A DNA stretch of 64,000 nucleotides, from assembly GCA_964536375.1 (NCBI GenBank), contig CAZHXF010000003.1, positions 17,911 to 81,910 of the forward strand. Reading direction: 5' to 3'. The notes under the pieces were generated by a model, which made no database searches, was not told the DNA's origin, and was given only the letters and a program-made list of their open reading frames with translations. The position numbers and the translations under genes are program-made. Position 1 is the stretch's first letter, and every line of letters starts with the position of its first letter. Positions 7,855 through 15,921 of this stretch are shown piece by piece. The DNA comes from Desulfuromonas sp964536375. GTDB taxonomy: Bacteria; Desulfobacterota; Desulfuromonadia; Desulfuromonadales; Desulfuromonadaceae.

Positions 7855-9099
7855 ATGACTAAAAAAGACGATCATAATGAAGACTTGATGTGCTCGTTCT
7901 GCGGTAAAACTCAGGATGAAGTAAAAAAACTTATTGCTGGACCTTCGGTTTATATCTGCAATGAGTGTATAGAAATGTGTGAGGAGATAATTGCAGAAGA
8001 GTTGGGCAGTGATAGCGCTGATGAATCAGCACCTTTGCCGACTCCTCAACAGATTTGTGCAACTCTGGATGACTATGTAATCGGGCAAACCCAGGCAAAA
8101 AAAGTTCTCTCTGTCGCTGTTTATAATCACTATAAGAGGGTGAAGTGCTCGTCTAAGGTAGATGATGTAGAGATACAAAAGAGTAATATTTTGCTCCTCG
8201 GTCCTACCGGTAGCGGTAAAACCTTGTTAGCGCAAACCCTTGCTCGTGTTCTCAATGTCCCTTTTGCTATGGCTGATGCAACAAATCTTACCGAAGCGGG
8301 CTATGTCGGCGAGGATGTTGAAAATATAATATTGGCGCTGGTTCAAGCTGCCGATTACGATGTAGAAAAAGCGCAGCGTGGCATTATCTACATAGATGAG
8401 ATTGATAAAATTGCGCGCAAGAGCGAGTCGCCATCCATCACCCGTGATGTTTCAGGTGAAGGGGTGCAGCAAGCGTTGTTGAAGATTATTGAAGGCACTA
8501 CTGCAAGCGTTCCCCCCAAGGGAGGCAGAAAACATCCACAACAGGATTTTATTAAGGTTGATACTGCTAATATCCTGTTTATTTGTGGCGGAGCGTTCTC
8601 TGGTTTAGAGGATGTGATCAGGCAACGTGTCGGCAAGAAAACCATGGGTTTTGGTGCCAATATACCGCTGCCCAGTAAAGCAACTTTGGGTGCCATGCTT
8701 AAGGATATTGAGGCTGGTGATCTGTTGAAATACGGCTTGATTCCAGAGTTTATCGGGCGGTTGCCAGTAATTGCGACCCTGGAAGAGTTGGATGAGGAAG
8801 CTTTGGTGCGGATTCTTAAGGAACCAAAGAATGCTTTGGTGCGCCAATATCAAAAATTGCTGCAACTGGAAGGTGTGTCGCTTAATTTTACTGACGATGC
8901 TTTGGTCGCTATTGCACGGGAGGCCGCGCGCCGAAAGACAGGTGCCCGTGGTCTGCGTTCTATCCTGGAAGAGTCAATGCTCGACATTATGTACGACATC
9001 CCGTCACAGGATTATGTAAAAGAAGTTTTCATCACCGAAGATGTGATCCTGAAAAAAAATACTCCACGCATTGTGTATGAATGTGCCGAATCTGCGTAA
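7855..9099 (+). CDS. clpX: ATP-dependent Clp protease ATP-binding subunit
   Basis: 414 residues. The N-terminal four-cysteine zinc domain (CSFC...CNEC, about residues 13-40) is followed by an AAA+ module. This has Walker A GPTGSGKT, Walker B IIYIDEIDKI, and sensor and arginine regions in the EFIGRLPV segment. The ClpP-docking tripeptide is MGF (in KKTMGFGA) in place of the common IGF, a conservative change. ClpX unfolds tagged substrates and feeds them to ClpP. A GGGGG ribosome site precedes the ATG. It is part of the tig-clpPX-lon operon. Confidence 0.97.
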   Translation: MTKKDDHNEDLMCSFCGKTQDEVKKLIAGPSVYICNECIEMCEEIIAEELGSDSADESAPLPTPQQICATLDDYVIGQTQAKKVLSVAVYNHYKRVKCSSKVDDVEIQKSNILLLGPTGSGKTLLAQTLARVLNVPFAMADATNLTEAGYVGEDVENIILALVQAADYDVEKAQRGIIYIDEIDKIARKSESPSITRDVSGEGVQQALLKIIEGTTASVPPKGGRKHPQQDFIKVDTANILFICGGAFSGLEDVIRQRVGKKTMGFGANIPLPSKATLGAMLKDIEAGDLLKYGLIPEFIGRLPVIATLEELDEEALVRILKEPKNALVRQYQKLLQLEGVSLNFTDDALVAIAREAARRKTGARGLRSILEESMLDIMYDIPSQDYVKEVFITEDVILKKNTPRIVYECAESA

Positions 9100-9111
9100 A
9101 GGTTTTTATAT

Positions 9112-11457
9112 ATGACTAAACCGCAAGAAGAAATTGTTGTAGATACAAAGGGAGCAGGGGCAATACCTCTGCTCCCTTTGCGTGATATCGTTATTTTCCC
9201 AGAGATGGTTACGCCACTCTTTGTCGGTCGCTTACAATCCATTCGTGCTTTGGAAGTGGCTATGGAAAGTGAGCGCCTGATTTTTTTGGTGGCGCAAAAT
9301 GATGCTGATGTTGATGAACCTGAACTAGAAGATTTGCATCAGGTTGGAACTATAGCTAAAATATCACAGTTACTTAAATTACCTGATGGTACGGTTAAGT
9401 TGCTGGTTGAGGGGCAATCACGAGCGTTAGTACGTGAATTGATCGATGCAAAAGATTATGTGTTGGTTACCTACGACGCGGTTGATGAGGTGTGTTCTGG
9501 CTCCCTCGAGTTGGAAGCTTTGGTGCGTAGTGTGCGCACTATGTTTAAATCTTATGTAACTCTGAGCCGTAAGGTTCCTTCAGAAGTTGTTGCAGCGGTT
9601 GAAAATATCTCGGAGGCCGGTTTGTTGGCGGATACTGTGGCTGCACACCTGAGTTTGCGGGTAGAAGAGAAACAGGAGATTTTAGAACTTATAGATATAG
9701 CTGCGCGCATGGAAGCCTTGCTGGAACTGATGGAGCGCGAAGTTGAAATTTTAAAAATCGAAAGAAAAATTCGCAAGCGCGTCAAAAACCAGATGGAGCG
9801 TACTCAGAAAGAGTACTACCTCAATGAGCAGATGCGTGCCATTCAGAAAGAGTTAGGCGATAAAGATGATTTCAAGCAAGAGCTGAAAGACATTGAGGAC
9901 AAGATCGCCAAACATAAAATGCCGCGTGAGGCGACAGAAAAAGTTCATGCTGAGTTGCGTAAATTAAAGATGATGTCGCCGATGTCTGCTGAGGCAACGG
10001 TAGTGCGTAACTATATTGATTGGTTGTTGGATTTGCCGTGGCAGAAGTCTACGCGAGATAGTAGCGATATAGAGAAGGCCGAAACAATTCTTAACGCGGA
10101 TCACTATGGTCTGGAAAAAGTTAAAGAGCGAATTCTTGAGCATCTTGCAGTGCAGACGCTGGTAAAAAAAGTCAAAGGACCAATCCTGTGCCTCGTGGGA
10201 CCTCCTGGTGTAGGTAAGACATCTCTGGGGCAATCAATAGCGCGCGCTATAAATCGCAAATTTGTGCGTATCTCTTTAGGTGGGATGCGTGATGAGGCTG
10301 AAATTCGTGGTCATCGGCGTACCTATATTGGTGCTATGCCGGGCAAAATTATTCAGAGTATGAAGAAAGTCGGCGTGCGTAATCCGGTTTTTTTATTGGA
10401 CGAAATTGATAAGATGGCAGCCGATTTTCGTGGTGATCCGTCGGCGGCATTACTTGAAGTTCTCGACCCAGAACAAAACAAAAATTTTGGTGACCACTTT
10501 CTTGATCTTGATTACGATTTGTCTCATGTGATGTTTGTGGCTACGGCCAACTCTCTTCAGGGGGTACCGGCACCACTGCTGGATCGGATGGAAATTGTTC
10601 AGTTGGACGGTTACTGTGAGGAAGAGAAGATTAAGATAGCGCGTAATCATTTGCTGGATAAACAGTTAGCAGAACACGGATTGATAGCAGATCAAGTGAG
10701 TTTTACACCTGCTGCGTTAACCGAGATCATTCGATATTATACTCGTGAGTCTGGGGTACGTGATTTAGAGCGGCGTATTGCCGCTATTTGCCGTAAAATT
10801 GCCCGCCAGATGGTTGTTAATAAGGCGCAGAAATCACATTGGCGCGTAGGCGTTGCCCAGATACATAAGTTTTTAGCGGTGCCACCATATAGTCATGGTG
10901 AAAAAGATCAAAGCTCTCTGTGCGGTGTTGCTACCGGATTGGCATGGACTGCGGCCGGTGGTGAGATATTAATGATCGAAGTTTTAAAGCTTGCTGGTCA
11001 AGGTAAATTAACCGTCACTGGGAAGCTTGGAGATGTGATGCAGGAGTCAGCTCAGGCTGCTTTTGCCTATGTTCGTTCTCGCTGGCAGGAATTGGGGTTG
11101 GATGCCGATTTTTATCGTAACTTAGACATCCATATACACGTGCCAGAGGGCGCAATCCCCAAAGATGGACCATCGGCTGGGATTACTATTGCTACTGCCA
11201 TAGCATCGGCTTTAACTGGTCGTATGGTTGATAGTTTGTTAGGTATGACTGGAGAGATAAATTTACGTGGCGAAGTGCTGCCAATTGGGGGACTGAAGGA
11301 GAAACTTCTAGCTGCGCGGCGCGCTGGTTTGGAGCGAATTCTTATCCCGGCAGACAACAAACGTAACCTGAAAGAAATCCCAGTGCATCTATTAAAGGAT
11401 TTAGATGTTAGCTGCGTAAGCCATATGGATGAAGTGTTGGCACAGGCTTTGCTATAG
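9112..11457 (+). CDS. lon: Lon protease (endopeptidase La)
   Basis: 781 residues, a typical LonA length. The N-terminal LON substrate-binding domain (about 15-210) begins with PLLPLRDIVIFPEMVTPLFV. A coiled-coil stretch follows, then the AAA+ domain with Walker A GPPGVGKT and Walker B VFLLDEIDKM. The C-terminal S16 protease domain has catalytic serine in KDGPSAGIT and lysine in GGLKEKLLAA. It degrades misfolded and regulatory proteins. It begins 12 bases after clpX, with AAAGG upstream of the ATG. Confidence 0.97.
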   Translation: MTKPQEEIVVDTKGAGAIPLLPLRDIVIFPEMVTPLFVGRLQSIRALEVAMESERLIFLVAQNDADVDEPELEDLHQVGTIAKISQLLKLPDGTVKLLVEGQSRALVRELIDAKDYVLVTYDAVDEVCSGSLELEALVRSVRTMFKSYVTLSRKVPSEVVAAVENISEAGLLADTVAAHLSLRVEEKQEILELIDIAARMEALLELMEREVEILKIERKIRKRVKNQMERTQKEYYLNEQMRAIQKELGDKDDFKQELKDIEDKIAKHKMPREATEKVHAELRKLKMMSPMSAEATVVRNYIDWLLDLPWQKSTRDSSDIEKAETILNADHYGLEKVKERILEHLAVQTLVKKVKGPILCLVGPPGVGKTSLGQSIARAINRKFVRISLGGMRDEAEIRGHRRTYIGAMPGKIIQSMKKVGVRNPVFLLDEIDKMAADFRGDPSAALLEVLDPEQNKNFGDHFLDLDYDLSHVMFVATANSLQGVPAPLLDRMEIVQLDGYCEEEKIKIARNHLLDKQLAEHGLIADQVSFTPAALTEIIRYYTRESGVRDLERRIAAICRKIARQMVVNKAQKSHWRVGVAQIHKFLAVPPYSHGEKDQSSLCGVATGLAWTAAGGEILMIEVLKLAGQGKLTVTGKLGDVMQESAQAAFAYVRSRWQELGLDADFYRNLDIHIHVPEGAIPKDGPSAGITIATAIASALTGRMVDSLLGMTGEINLRGEVLPIGGLKEKLLAARRAGLERILIPADNKRNLKEIPVHLLKDLDVSCVSHMDEVLAQALL

Positions 11458-11623
11458 ATACATGATCACTGGCTGGATCAATAAATGCGCAAGCAATATT
11501 GATCCTATGATTAGTATCAGTAGCGGGGGCACTGATGTTTAGCGCTTGTGCTCCTTATTGATATTTGCTATAACTTGCGCGTCTGAAAGATGCACATATA
11601 TATCCCAACCTAGGAGGTTAGCT

Positions 11624-11896
11624 GTGACAAAGACAGAACTTGTAAATTCAATTGCTGAGAAAGCAGGACTGAGTAAATCAGATTCAGAAAAAGCACTGAA
11701 AGCGTTTGTTGATACTGTTACCGACGCGTTGAAACAAGGTGATAAGATTGCCATGGTTGGTTTTGGTACCTTTAGTGTAGGTGCTCGTGCCGCTCGTGTT
11801 GGCAAAAATCCACAGACAGGTGCAGCAATCAATATTCCCGCAGCTACAGTGCCTAAATTTAAAGCTGGCAAGGCTTTGAAGGATGCAGTTAACTAG
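11624..11896 (+). CDS. hup: HU family DNA-binding protein
   Basis: 90 residues, the standard HU length. It has the N-terminal helices (TKTELVNSIAEKAGLSKSDS), the VGFGTFSVGARAARVGKNPQTG block, and a beta arm ending in FKAGKALKDAVN. HU bends and compacts DNA as a dimer. The start is a GTG at 11624 with a strong AGGAGG ribosome site. Frames starting further upstream lack one and extend into non-homologous sequence. HU follows lon in many proteobacteria. Confidence 0.95.
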   Translation: MTKTELVNSIAEKAGLSKSDSEKALKAFVDTVTDALKQGDKIAMVGFGTFSVGARAARVGKNPQTGAAINIPAATVPKFKAGKALKDAVN

Positions 11897-11917
11897 GTTT
11901 TGAAAAAAAGCGTTATC

Positions 11918-11964
11918 AGTAACTTTTAGATCTTTACTTCGATAAGATATTCTGTTACTTTTCA
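11918..11964 (+). terminator. Probable terminator of hup
   Basis: AGTAAC (11918-11923) pairs with GTTACT (11954-11959), with an inner ATCTT/AAGAT pairing and TTTTC following. It is an imperfect hairpin, weaker than the others in the window. Confidence 0.45.
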
Positions 11965-11979
11965 GCGCGTTCATCGAGT

Positions 11980-12056
11980 GGGGCTGTAGTAGAGTCGGTT
12001 ACAACATCGGCCTGTCACGCCGGAGGTCGCGGGTTCGAGTCCCGTCAGCCCCGCCA
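11980..12056 (+). tRNA. tRNA-Asp (GTC), copy 1
   Basis: A 77-base cloverleaf with encoded CCA. Acceptor GGGGCTG pairs with CAGCCCC, and the anticodon loop CTGTCAC gives GTC. It is identical to the copy at 12160-12236. Confidence 0.95.
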
Positions 12057-12075
12057 TTCGATAAGCACAAAATAT

Positions 12076-12151
12076 GGGCGAATAGCTCAGCTGGGAGAGC
12101 ATCGGTCTTACACACCGAGGGTCACAGGTTCGAGCCCTGTTTCGCCCACCA
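12076..12151 (+). tRNA. tRNA-Val (TAC)
   Basis: A 76-base cloverleaf with encoded CCA. Acceptor GGGCGAA pairs with TTCGCCC, and the anticodon loop CTTACAC gives TAC. It lies between two identical tRNA-Asp genes. Confidence 0.95.
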
Positions 12152-12159
12152 TATAGTAC

Positions 12160-12236
12160 GGGGCTGTAGTAGAGTCGGTTACAACATCGGCCTGTCACGC
12201 CGGAGGTCGCGGGTTCGAGTCCCGTCAGCCCCGCCA
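12160..12236 (+). tRNA. tRNA-Asp (GTC), copy 2
   Basis: Base-for-base identical to the tRNA-Asp at 11980-12056, including CCA. This points to a recent tandem duplication or gene conversion. Confidence 0.95.
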
Positions 12237-12240
12237 TAAT

Positions 12241-12276
12241 AAAAAAGGCTGTGGATTATTCCACAGCCTTTTTTGT
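12241..12276 (+). terminator. Intrinsic terminator after tRNA-Asp/Val/Asp
   Basis: GGCTGTGGA (12247-12255) pairs with TCCACAGCC (12260-12268) across TTAT. It has six A before and six T after, so it could act on both strands; the leftward-reading thioredoxin-like gene converges here. Confidence 0.9.
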
Positions 12277-12312
12277 GTTTAAGTGTCCGTCTACAAATTA
12301 AGCACAGCTAAG

Positions 12313-12756
12313 TTATTTCTTTAGCAGCAGCTTCAGGTGTTCAATATAGTTAGTTGCTCCACCGCTACGATAACCCGTCATGGTAACTAGGGTGCCTTCT
12401 GGATCCAGAATTGCTACTGCAGGGAATCCGCGCACAGCGTATTTGCGGGCTAAGTCTTCATTGCGTTGTATTTGTTCTTCAGATTGTTTTTTACGTTTCG
12501 GGAAGTCTACTGATACCAAAACTAGTTTGTCTGTGGCAAATTTATGGAATTGCTCAGTATTTAGGATTTCTTTTTCCATTTTTTTGCACCAGTGACACCA
12601 ATCTGATCCGCTGAAAGCTATGAAAATGTGCTTATTTCTCTGGTGGGCAATAACTTTTGCTTGTTCTAGATCTTCAAGCCAGGTTGAGTCAAGAGCTAGG
12701 GTAATGCTAGGTAGCAGTGATAGTAAAACAATGATCAGCGCTAAAGTTTTTTTCAT
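12313..12756 (-). CDS. Exported thioredoxin-fold protein (CHWC)
   Basis: 147 residues with a signal peptide (KKTLALIIVLLSLLPSITLA) and a thioredoxin fold of the Thioredoxin_7/DUF255-like type. The redox motif is CHWC in GSDWCHWCKKMEKEIL, and the cis-proline region is GFPAVAILDPEG. It probably reduces or exchanges disulfides in the periplasm. An AGGAG ribosome site lies before the ATG. Its start codon directly abuts the stop of the upstream nitroreductase, so the two are one transcript. Confidence 0.85.
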   Translation of the reverse strand: MKKTLALIIVLLSLLPSITLALDSTWLEDLEQAKVIAHQRNKHIFIAFSGSDWCHWCKKMEKEILNTEQFHKFATDKLVLVSVDFPKRKKQSEEQIQRNEDLARKYAVRGFPAVAILDPEGTLVTMTGYRSGGATNYIEHLKLLLKK

Positions 12757-13302
12757 CTAGGTCTCCTGTCCGTTGTGGTATGAATTAATCCATACTCTAG
12801 AGTTCAAGGGTTTTTTCTCTTTTTGTGACCAAGCTTCCAGAGGTTTGCCGATGGGGAGCAGGATTTGAACTTTTTTTTGTTGGGGCAATTTAAGCCATTG
12901 GGCCAATGTTTGCGCGCGATCATCGGTGCGTAGCCAGCCATCTATCCAGACACTGGCATAGCCCAGAGCGGTTATGGCAAGGAGCATGTTTTCTGCTGCT
13001 GCAGCACAATCTTCCAATTGGAAATCATAACCGGAGTAAATTTTTTCCGGTTGTTTATCAATGATGCAGGCAATCATGGCTGGAGCTTGTTGCATTGCTG
13101 TGTTAGCAGGGTGCAGGTTGTTTAGCTGGGTAATGATTTTATGATCATCAATTATCATAAATTCAGTTGTTTGGGCGTTTTTCCCAGAAGGTGCCATGAT
13201 ACCTGACCGCACAATGGTATACAGGTCTTCACGTGGGATAGTTATATCAGCCATTGGACCGCGGTAACTGTGCCTTTTTTTTATGGTTTCAAACAGCTCC
13301 AT
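12757..13302 (-). CDS. Nitroreductase family protein
   Basis: 181 residues with a nitroreductase/FMN-binding fold. It opens with ELFETIKKRHSYRGP (R..R.F-like FMN phosphate contact), then GIMAPSGKNAQTTEF, and ends with LPIGKPLEAWSQKEKKPL. Such enzymes use NAD(P)H and FMN to reduce nitro groups or quinones; the true substrate cannot be told. The start at 13302 is preferred to the longer frame from 13338 because AAGG precedes it and the family homology begins there. It is the first gene of a pair with the thioredoxin-like protein. Confidence 0.82.
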   Translation of the reverse strand: MELFETIKKRHSYRGPMADITIPREDLYTIVRSGIMAPSGKNAQTTEFMIIDDHKIITQLNNLHPANTAMQQAPAMIACIIDKQPEKIYSGYDFQLEDCAAAAENMLLAITALGYASVWIDGWLRTDDRAQTLAQWLKLPQQKKVQILLPIGKPLEAWSQKEKKPLNSRVWINSYHNGQET

Positions 13303-13373
13303 TTTTTGCCTTATGTTGGTATAAGGGTGAAATTTCAACGTGCTAACAGCAAGTTAACATGTTGTAGCTTTTA

Positions 13374-13405
13374 TTCAAAGGGCTGTCGTTTGACAGCCCT
13401 TTGAA
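13374..13405. terminator. Strong hairpin, probable terminator of peroxiredoxin gene
   Basis: TTCAAAGGGCTGTC (13374-13387) pairs perfectly with GACAGCCCTTTGAA (13392-13405) around a GTTT loop. It lies 36 bases past the leftward peroxiredoxin stop. The T-rich flank is on the plus side, so termination on the minus strand is inferred from position. Confidence 0.65.
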
Positions 13406-13440
13406 TTTATTTCTGTGGTGCTGGTGGGGATAAATAGTCG

Positions 13441-14043
13441 CTATAATTTATCCGAATTCTCCGCTAAATACTTTGCTACTCCGTTTGTGGTTGCCTGCAT
13501 GCCGCTATCGCCCTTTTTCCAGCCAGCTGGACATACATCACCATATTGTTCAAAAAATTGTAGAGCATCTATCATGCGTACCATCTCATCAACATTGCGC
13601 CCTAAAGGTAAATTGTTTACTACCTGATGCTGGACTACTCCATTACGGTCGATGAGAAATGATGCTCGTAGAGCAACCCCTGCTTGAGGATGCTCAATCC
13701 CATAGGCTTGACATATTTCATGTTTGATATCCGCGACCATGGGGAATTCTACCGGACCGATACCTCCATCGTTAATGGCGGTATTCCGCCAGGCTAAATG
13801 GGTATATTGTGAATCAATAGACACCCCAACTACTTCGATGCCGCGCTCGCGCAGTTGCTCTATGCGGTGGTTGTGGGCAATGATCTCTGATGGGCAGACA
13901 AAGGTGAAATCAAGTGGCCAGAAAAAAAGGGCTATATACTTCCCTTTTAGGTCGCTAAGCTTAAAATCTGCTACAATGGATCCATCGGCCAATACTGCTG
14001 ACGCACAGAAATCCGGTGCTTCTTTTGCTACGAGTACGCTCAT
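13441..14043 (-). CDS. 2-Cys peroxiredoxin (AhpC/TSA, Prx1 class)
   Basis: 200 residues. The peroxidatic cysteine is in DFTFVCPSEI (about residue 51) and the resolving cysteine in GDVCPAGWKKG (about residue 172), the typical 2-Cys arrangement. The arginine of the active site is in ALRASFLIDRNG. It detoxifies hydrogen peroxide and organic peroxides using thioredoxin or AhpF-type reductants. A small-reductant partner could be the thioredoxin-like protein nearby, but that one is exported while this lacks a signal peptide. An AAGGGG ribosome site precedes the ATG. Confidence 0.93.
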   Translation of the reverse strand: MSVLVAKEAPDFCASAVLADGSIVADFKLSDLKGKYIALFFWPLDFTFVCPSEIIAHNHRIEQLRERGIEVVGVSIDSQYTHLAWRNTAINDGGIGPVEFPMVADIKHEICQAYGIEHPQAGVALRASFLIDRNGVVQHQVVNNLPLGRNVDEMVRMIDALQFFEQYGDVCPAGWKKGDSGMQATTNGVAKYLAENSDKL

Positions 14044-14205
14044 TTGTTTTTCCCCTTAAATTTATTAATTTAGTTTTTGGTTCGGCAATATTTATAAATA
14101 GCAAAGTTACGTGAATAAATTTGTAGCAAATATAACCAAATTGGTCAACAATAAAAAATATGAACATACCAGTTAAGTATGGATTCATCTAGGAGGCTAT
14201 CTGCC

Positions 14206-15855
14206 GTGTCGGAACAATTTTTAGAACAATCTGGTATTGAAAAACAATTGCAGCAACTGCAAGGATTGAGTGCAAGTAAAAAGTATATGAAATTGATTGA
14301 AGCCGAGAACAACCTGGAGTTGGTACAGAGCATGCCACCTCAGGAGTTGTTTTTGTTGATCAAAGAGTATGGGGTTATTGATTCGGCTGATCTACTGGGG
14401 TTAGCTACTCCGGAGCAGGTAACGCTGTGTGTTGATATGGATTGTTGGCGCGGTGATGAACTGGACACTGAGCAGTCTATTCAATGGTTGCATTTGCTAT
14501 TGATACAAGACGAGGATGCATTTCTGCGCCTGATTGATGGTTTTGATTTTGAGCTGCTGGTTATGATGGTAAAAAAACAACTGACTATTATCAGCGGTCT
14601 GGAATCGTTGCATTATGACGAAGATCTGATGGCGACGCGTAAGCGTTTCGATCAAGTTTATGACTGTGAGTATCGCAGTGACGATGTCGCTAAAATCATG
14701 AGCGCCTTTCAGGATGTATTATTTCGCGAACGTCAAGAGCTGTTTTTGCAAATCATGGAAGCAGTACGCCATGAATTTGATCTGGCCTTGCAAGAGTGTG
14801 TATTTATAGATCGCATGGGCAGGTTGGGAGACTTGGGGTTTGTTGATCCATTTGCAGCGCGCTCCTTGTTCAGTTGGGTGAATCCTGACACCTTCTCCCC
14901 GGAAAATTTCCTTAAACCAGATTTTGTCCCTTCTTTTAGTGATGGTTGGAGCCCGAGTATGGCACCGCCAACCTTTATGCTCAGCCTTGCCCAGCCGCAG
15001 GATTTGCTTGGTGAAATTCTCTCGTCTGGATTAAGTCATGATTTAGCCTATGAGTTCAGTTTTTTGCTTAACCGTGCCCTGAGTGCAGAACATGTTGATT
15101 ACGGTGAGCCAGATGATATAGCGCAGGTACTTCAGGATGTCTATTATACCCTCAACATTGCCTTAGGTTATGTGGCTGGTGCGGATTTAGATAAAGCAGA
15201 AAGGCTATTGCGTGGAGTATATTTACATAGTTTGTATCAGCTAGGATTTAGCCTGACGGTACAGTTGCGCCAGCGGGCGCAGAGTATCGCCGCATCAACT
15301 ATTGGTTCTTATCTTGATGGCCCGGATGCCGCTCTAATTGGCGCTTTGAATCAGGTTAAACCACGGTTCTTTAAGGGGCTTGTCGATGCTACACGAGCTG
15401 ATGTGCGTAGTTTTCATACTTGGGCAGAAGTAGTTACGGTACGCCAAGAGCTTGACTGTGTTGAAAACTTGAGCACGTTATTCAGTGCTGCTGGTGTTTT
15501 CAGTCTACCGCAGCCGCAGCAGCTAGATCTTGATGGTTGTATACCTGAGCAGGCAACTGAAGTTACCCTATCGGAATTCTTTCTCACTGCATTGGCTAAT
15601 CGTTTATTAGGCCGCGATTTTTATCCGCAGCCAATACCGGTTTCAGAGTTGCTGATACTCCATGAAAAAGTGAGCCTGCCCGCAGCTGAGTTCACTGAGT
15701 TACGCCAACAAACTCATGACTGGTTAGATTCACAGGTTGTTGGTTCGGGCACCTTTGCTAATTTCTGCTTGGATATTTGGCAACATGAGTTTTGTGCCCT
15801 GGACCGGGAAGACGTTACTCCGGAGTATGTTGGCGGTTTGATTATTCGCTTGTGA
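14206..15855 (+). CDS. DUF6178 family protein
   Basis: About 549 residues, soluble, without signal peptide or membrane helices. The sequence (SMPPQELFLLIKEYGVIDSA, LATPEQVTLCVDMDCWRGDE) resembles the DUF6178 proteins of Geobacter and Desulfuromonas. Helical repeats run through most of the length and no catalytic motif is obvious. The GTG at 14206 is chosen because AGGAGG (14191-14196) lies 9 bases before it. The ATG at 14179 lacks such a site. Function unknown. It is convergent with the GAF-PilB-like ATPase gene. Confidence 0.7.
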   Translation: MSEQFLEQSGIEKQLQQLQGLSASKKYMKLIEAENNLELVQSMPPQELFLLIKEYGVIDSADLLGLATPEQVTLCVDMDCWRGDELDTEQSIQWLHLLLIQDEDAFLRLIDGFDFELLVMMVKKQLTIISGLESLHYDEDLMATRKRFDQVYDCEYRSDDVAKIMSAFQDVLFRERQELFLQIMEAVRHEFDLALQECVFIDRMGRLGDLGFVDPFAARSLFSWVNPDTFSPENFLKPDFVPSFSDGWSPSMAPPTFMLSLAQPQDLLGEILSSGLSHDLAYEFSFLLNRALSAEHVDYGEPDDIAQVLQDVYYTLNIALGYVAGADLDKAERLLRGVYLHSLYQLGFSLTVQLRQRAQSIAASTIGSYLDGPDAALIGALNQVKPRFFKGLVDATRADVRSFHTWAEVVTVRQELDCVENLSTLFSAAGVFSLPQPQQLDLDGCIPEQATEVTLSEFFLTALANRLLGRDFYPQPIPVSELLILHEKVSLPAAEFTELRQQTHDWLDSQVVGSGTFANFCLDIWQHEFCALDREDVTPEYVGGLIIRL

Positions 15856-15865
15856 TGGTTGTTGA

Positions 15866-15921
15866 CCTCGCCGCTGGCGCGCTGTATAGCAAAGAAAACG
15901 CGCCAGCTGCGAGGTTTATTT
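15866..15921. terminator. Long hairpin between convergent genes
   Basis: CCTCGC-C-GCTGGCGCG (15866-15882) pairs with CGCGCCAGC-T-GCGAGG (15900-15914), with one internal mismatch, followed by TTTATTT. It terminates the DUF6178 gene and abuts the stop of the opposing ATPase gene. Confidence 0.75.

Noticed and set aside
11971..12237. Minus-strand ORF with internal repeat
   Set aside because: Repeat results from the two identical tRNA-Asp genes; not coding.
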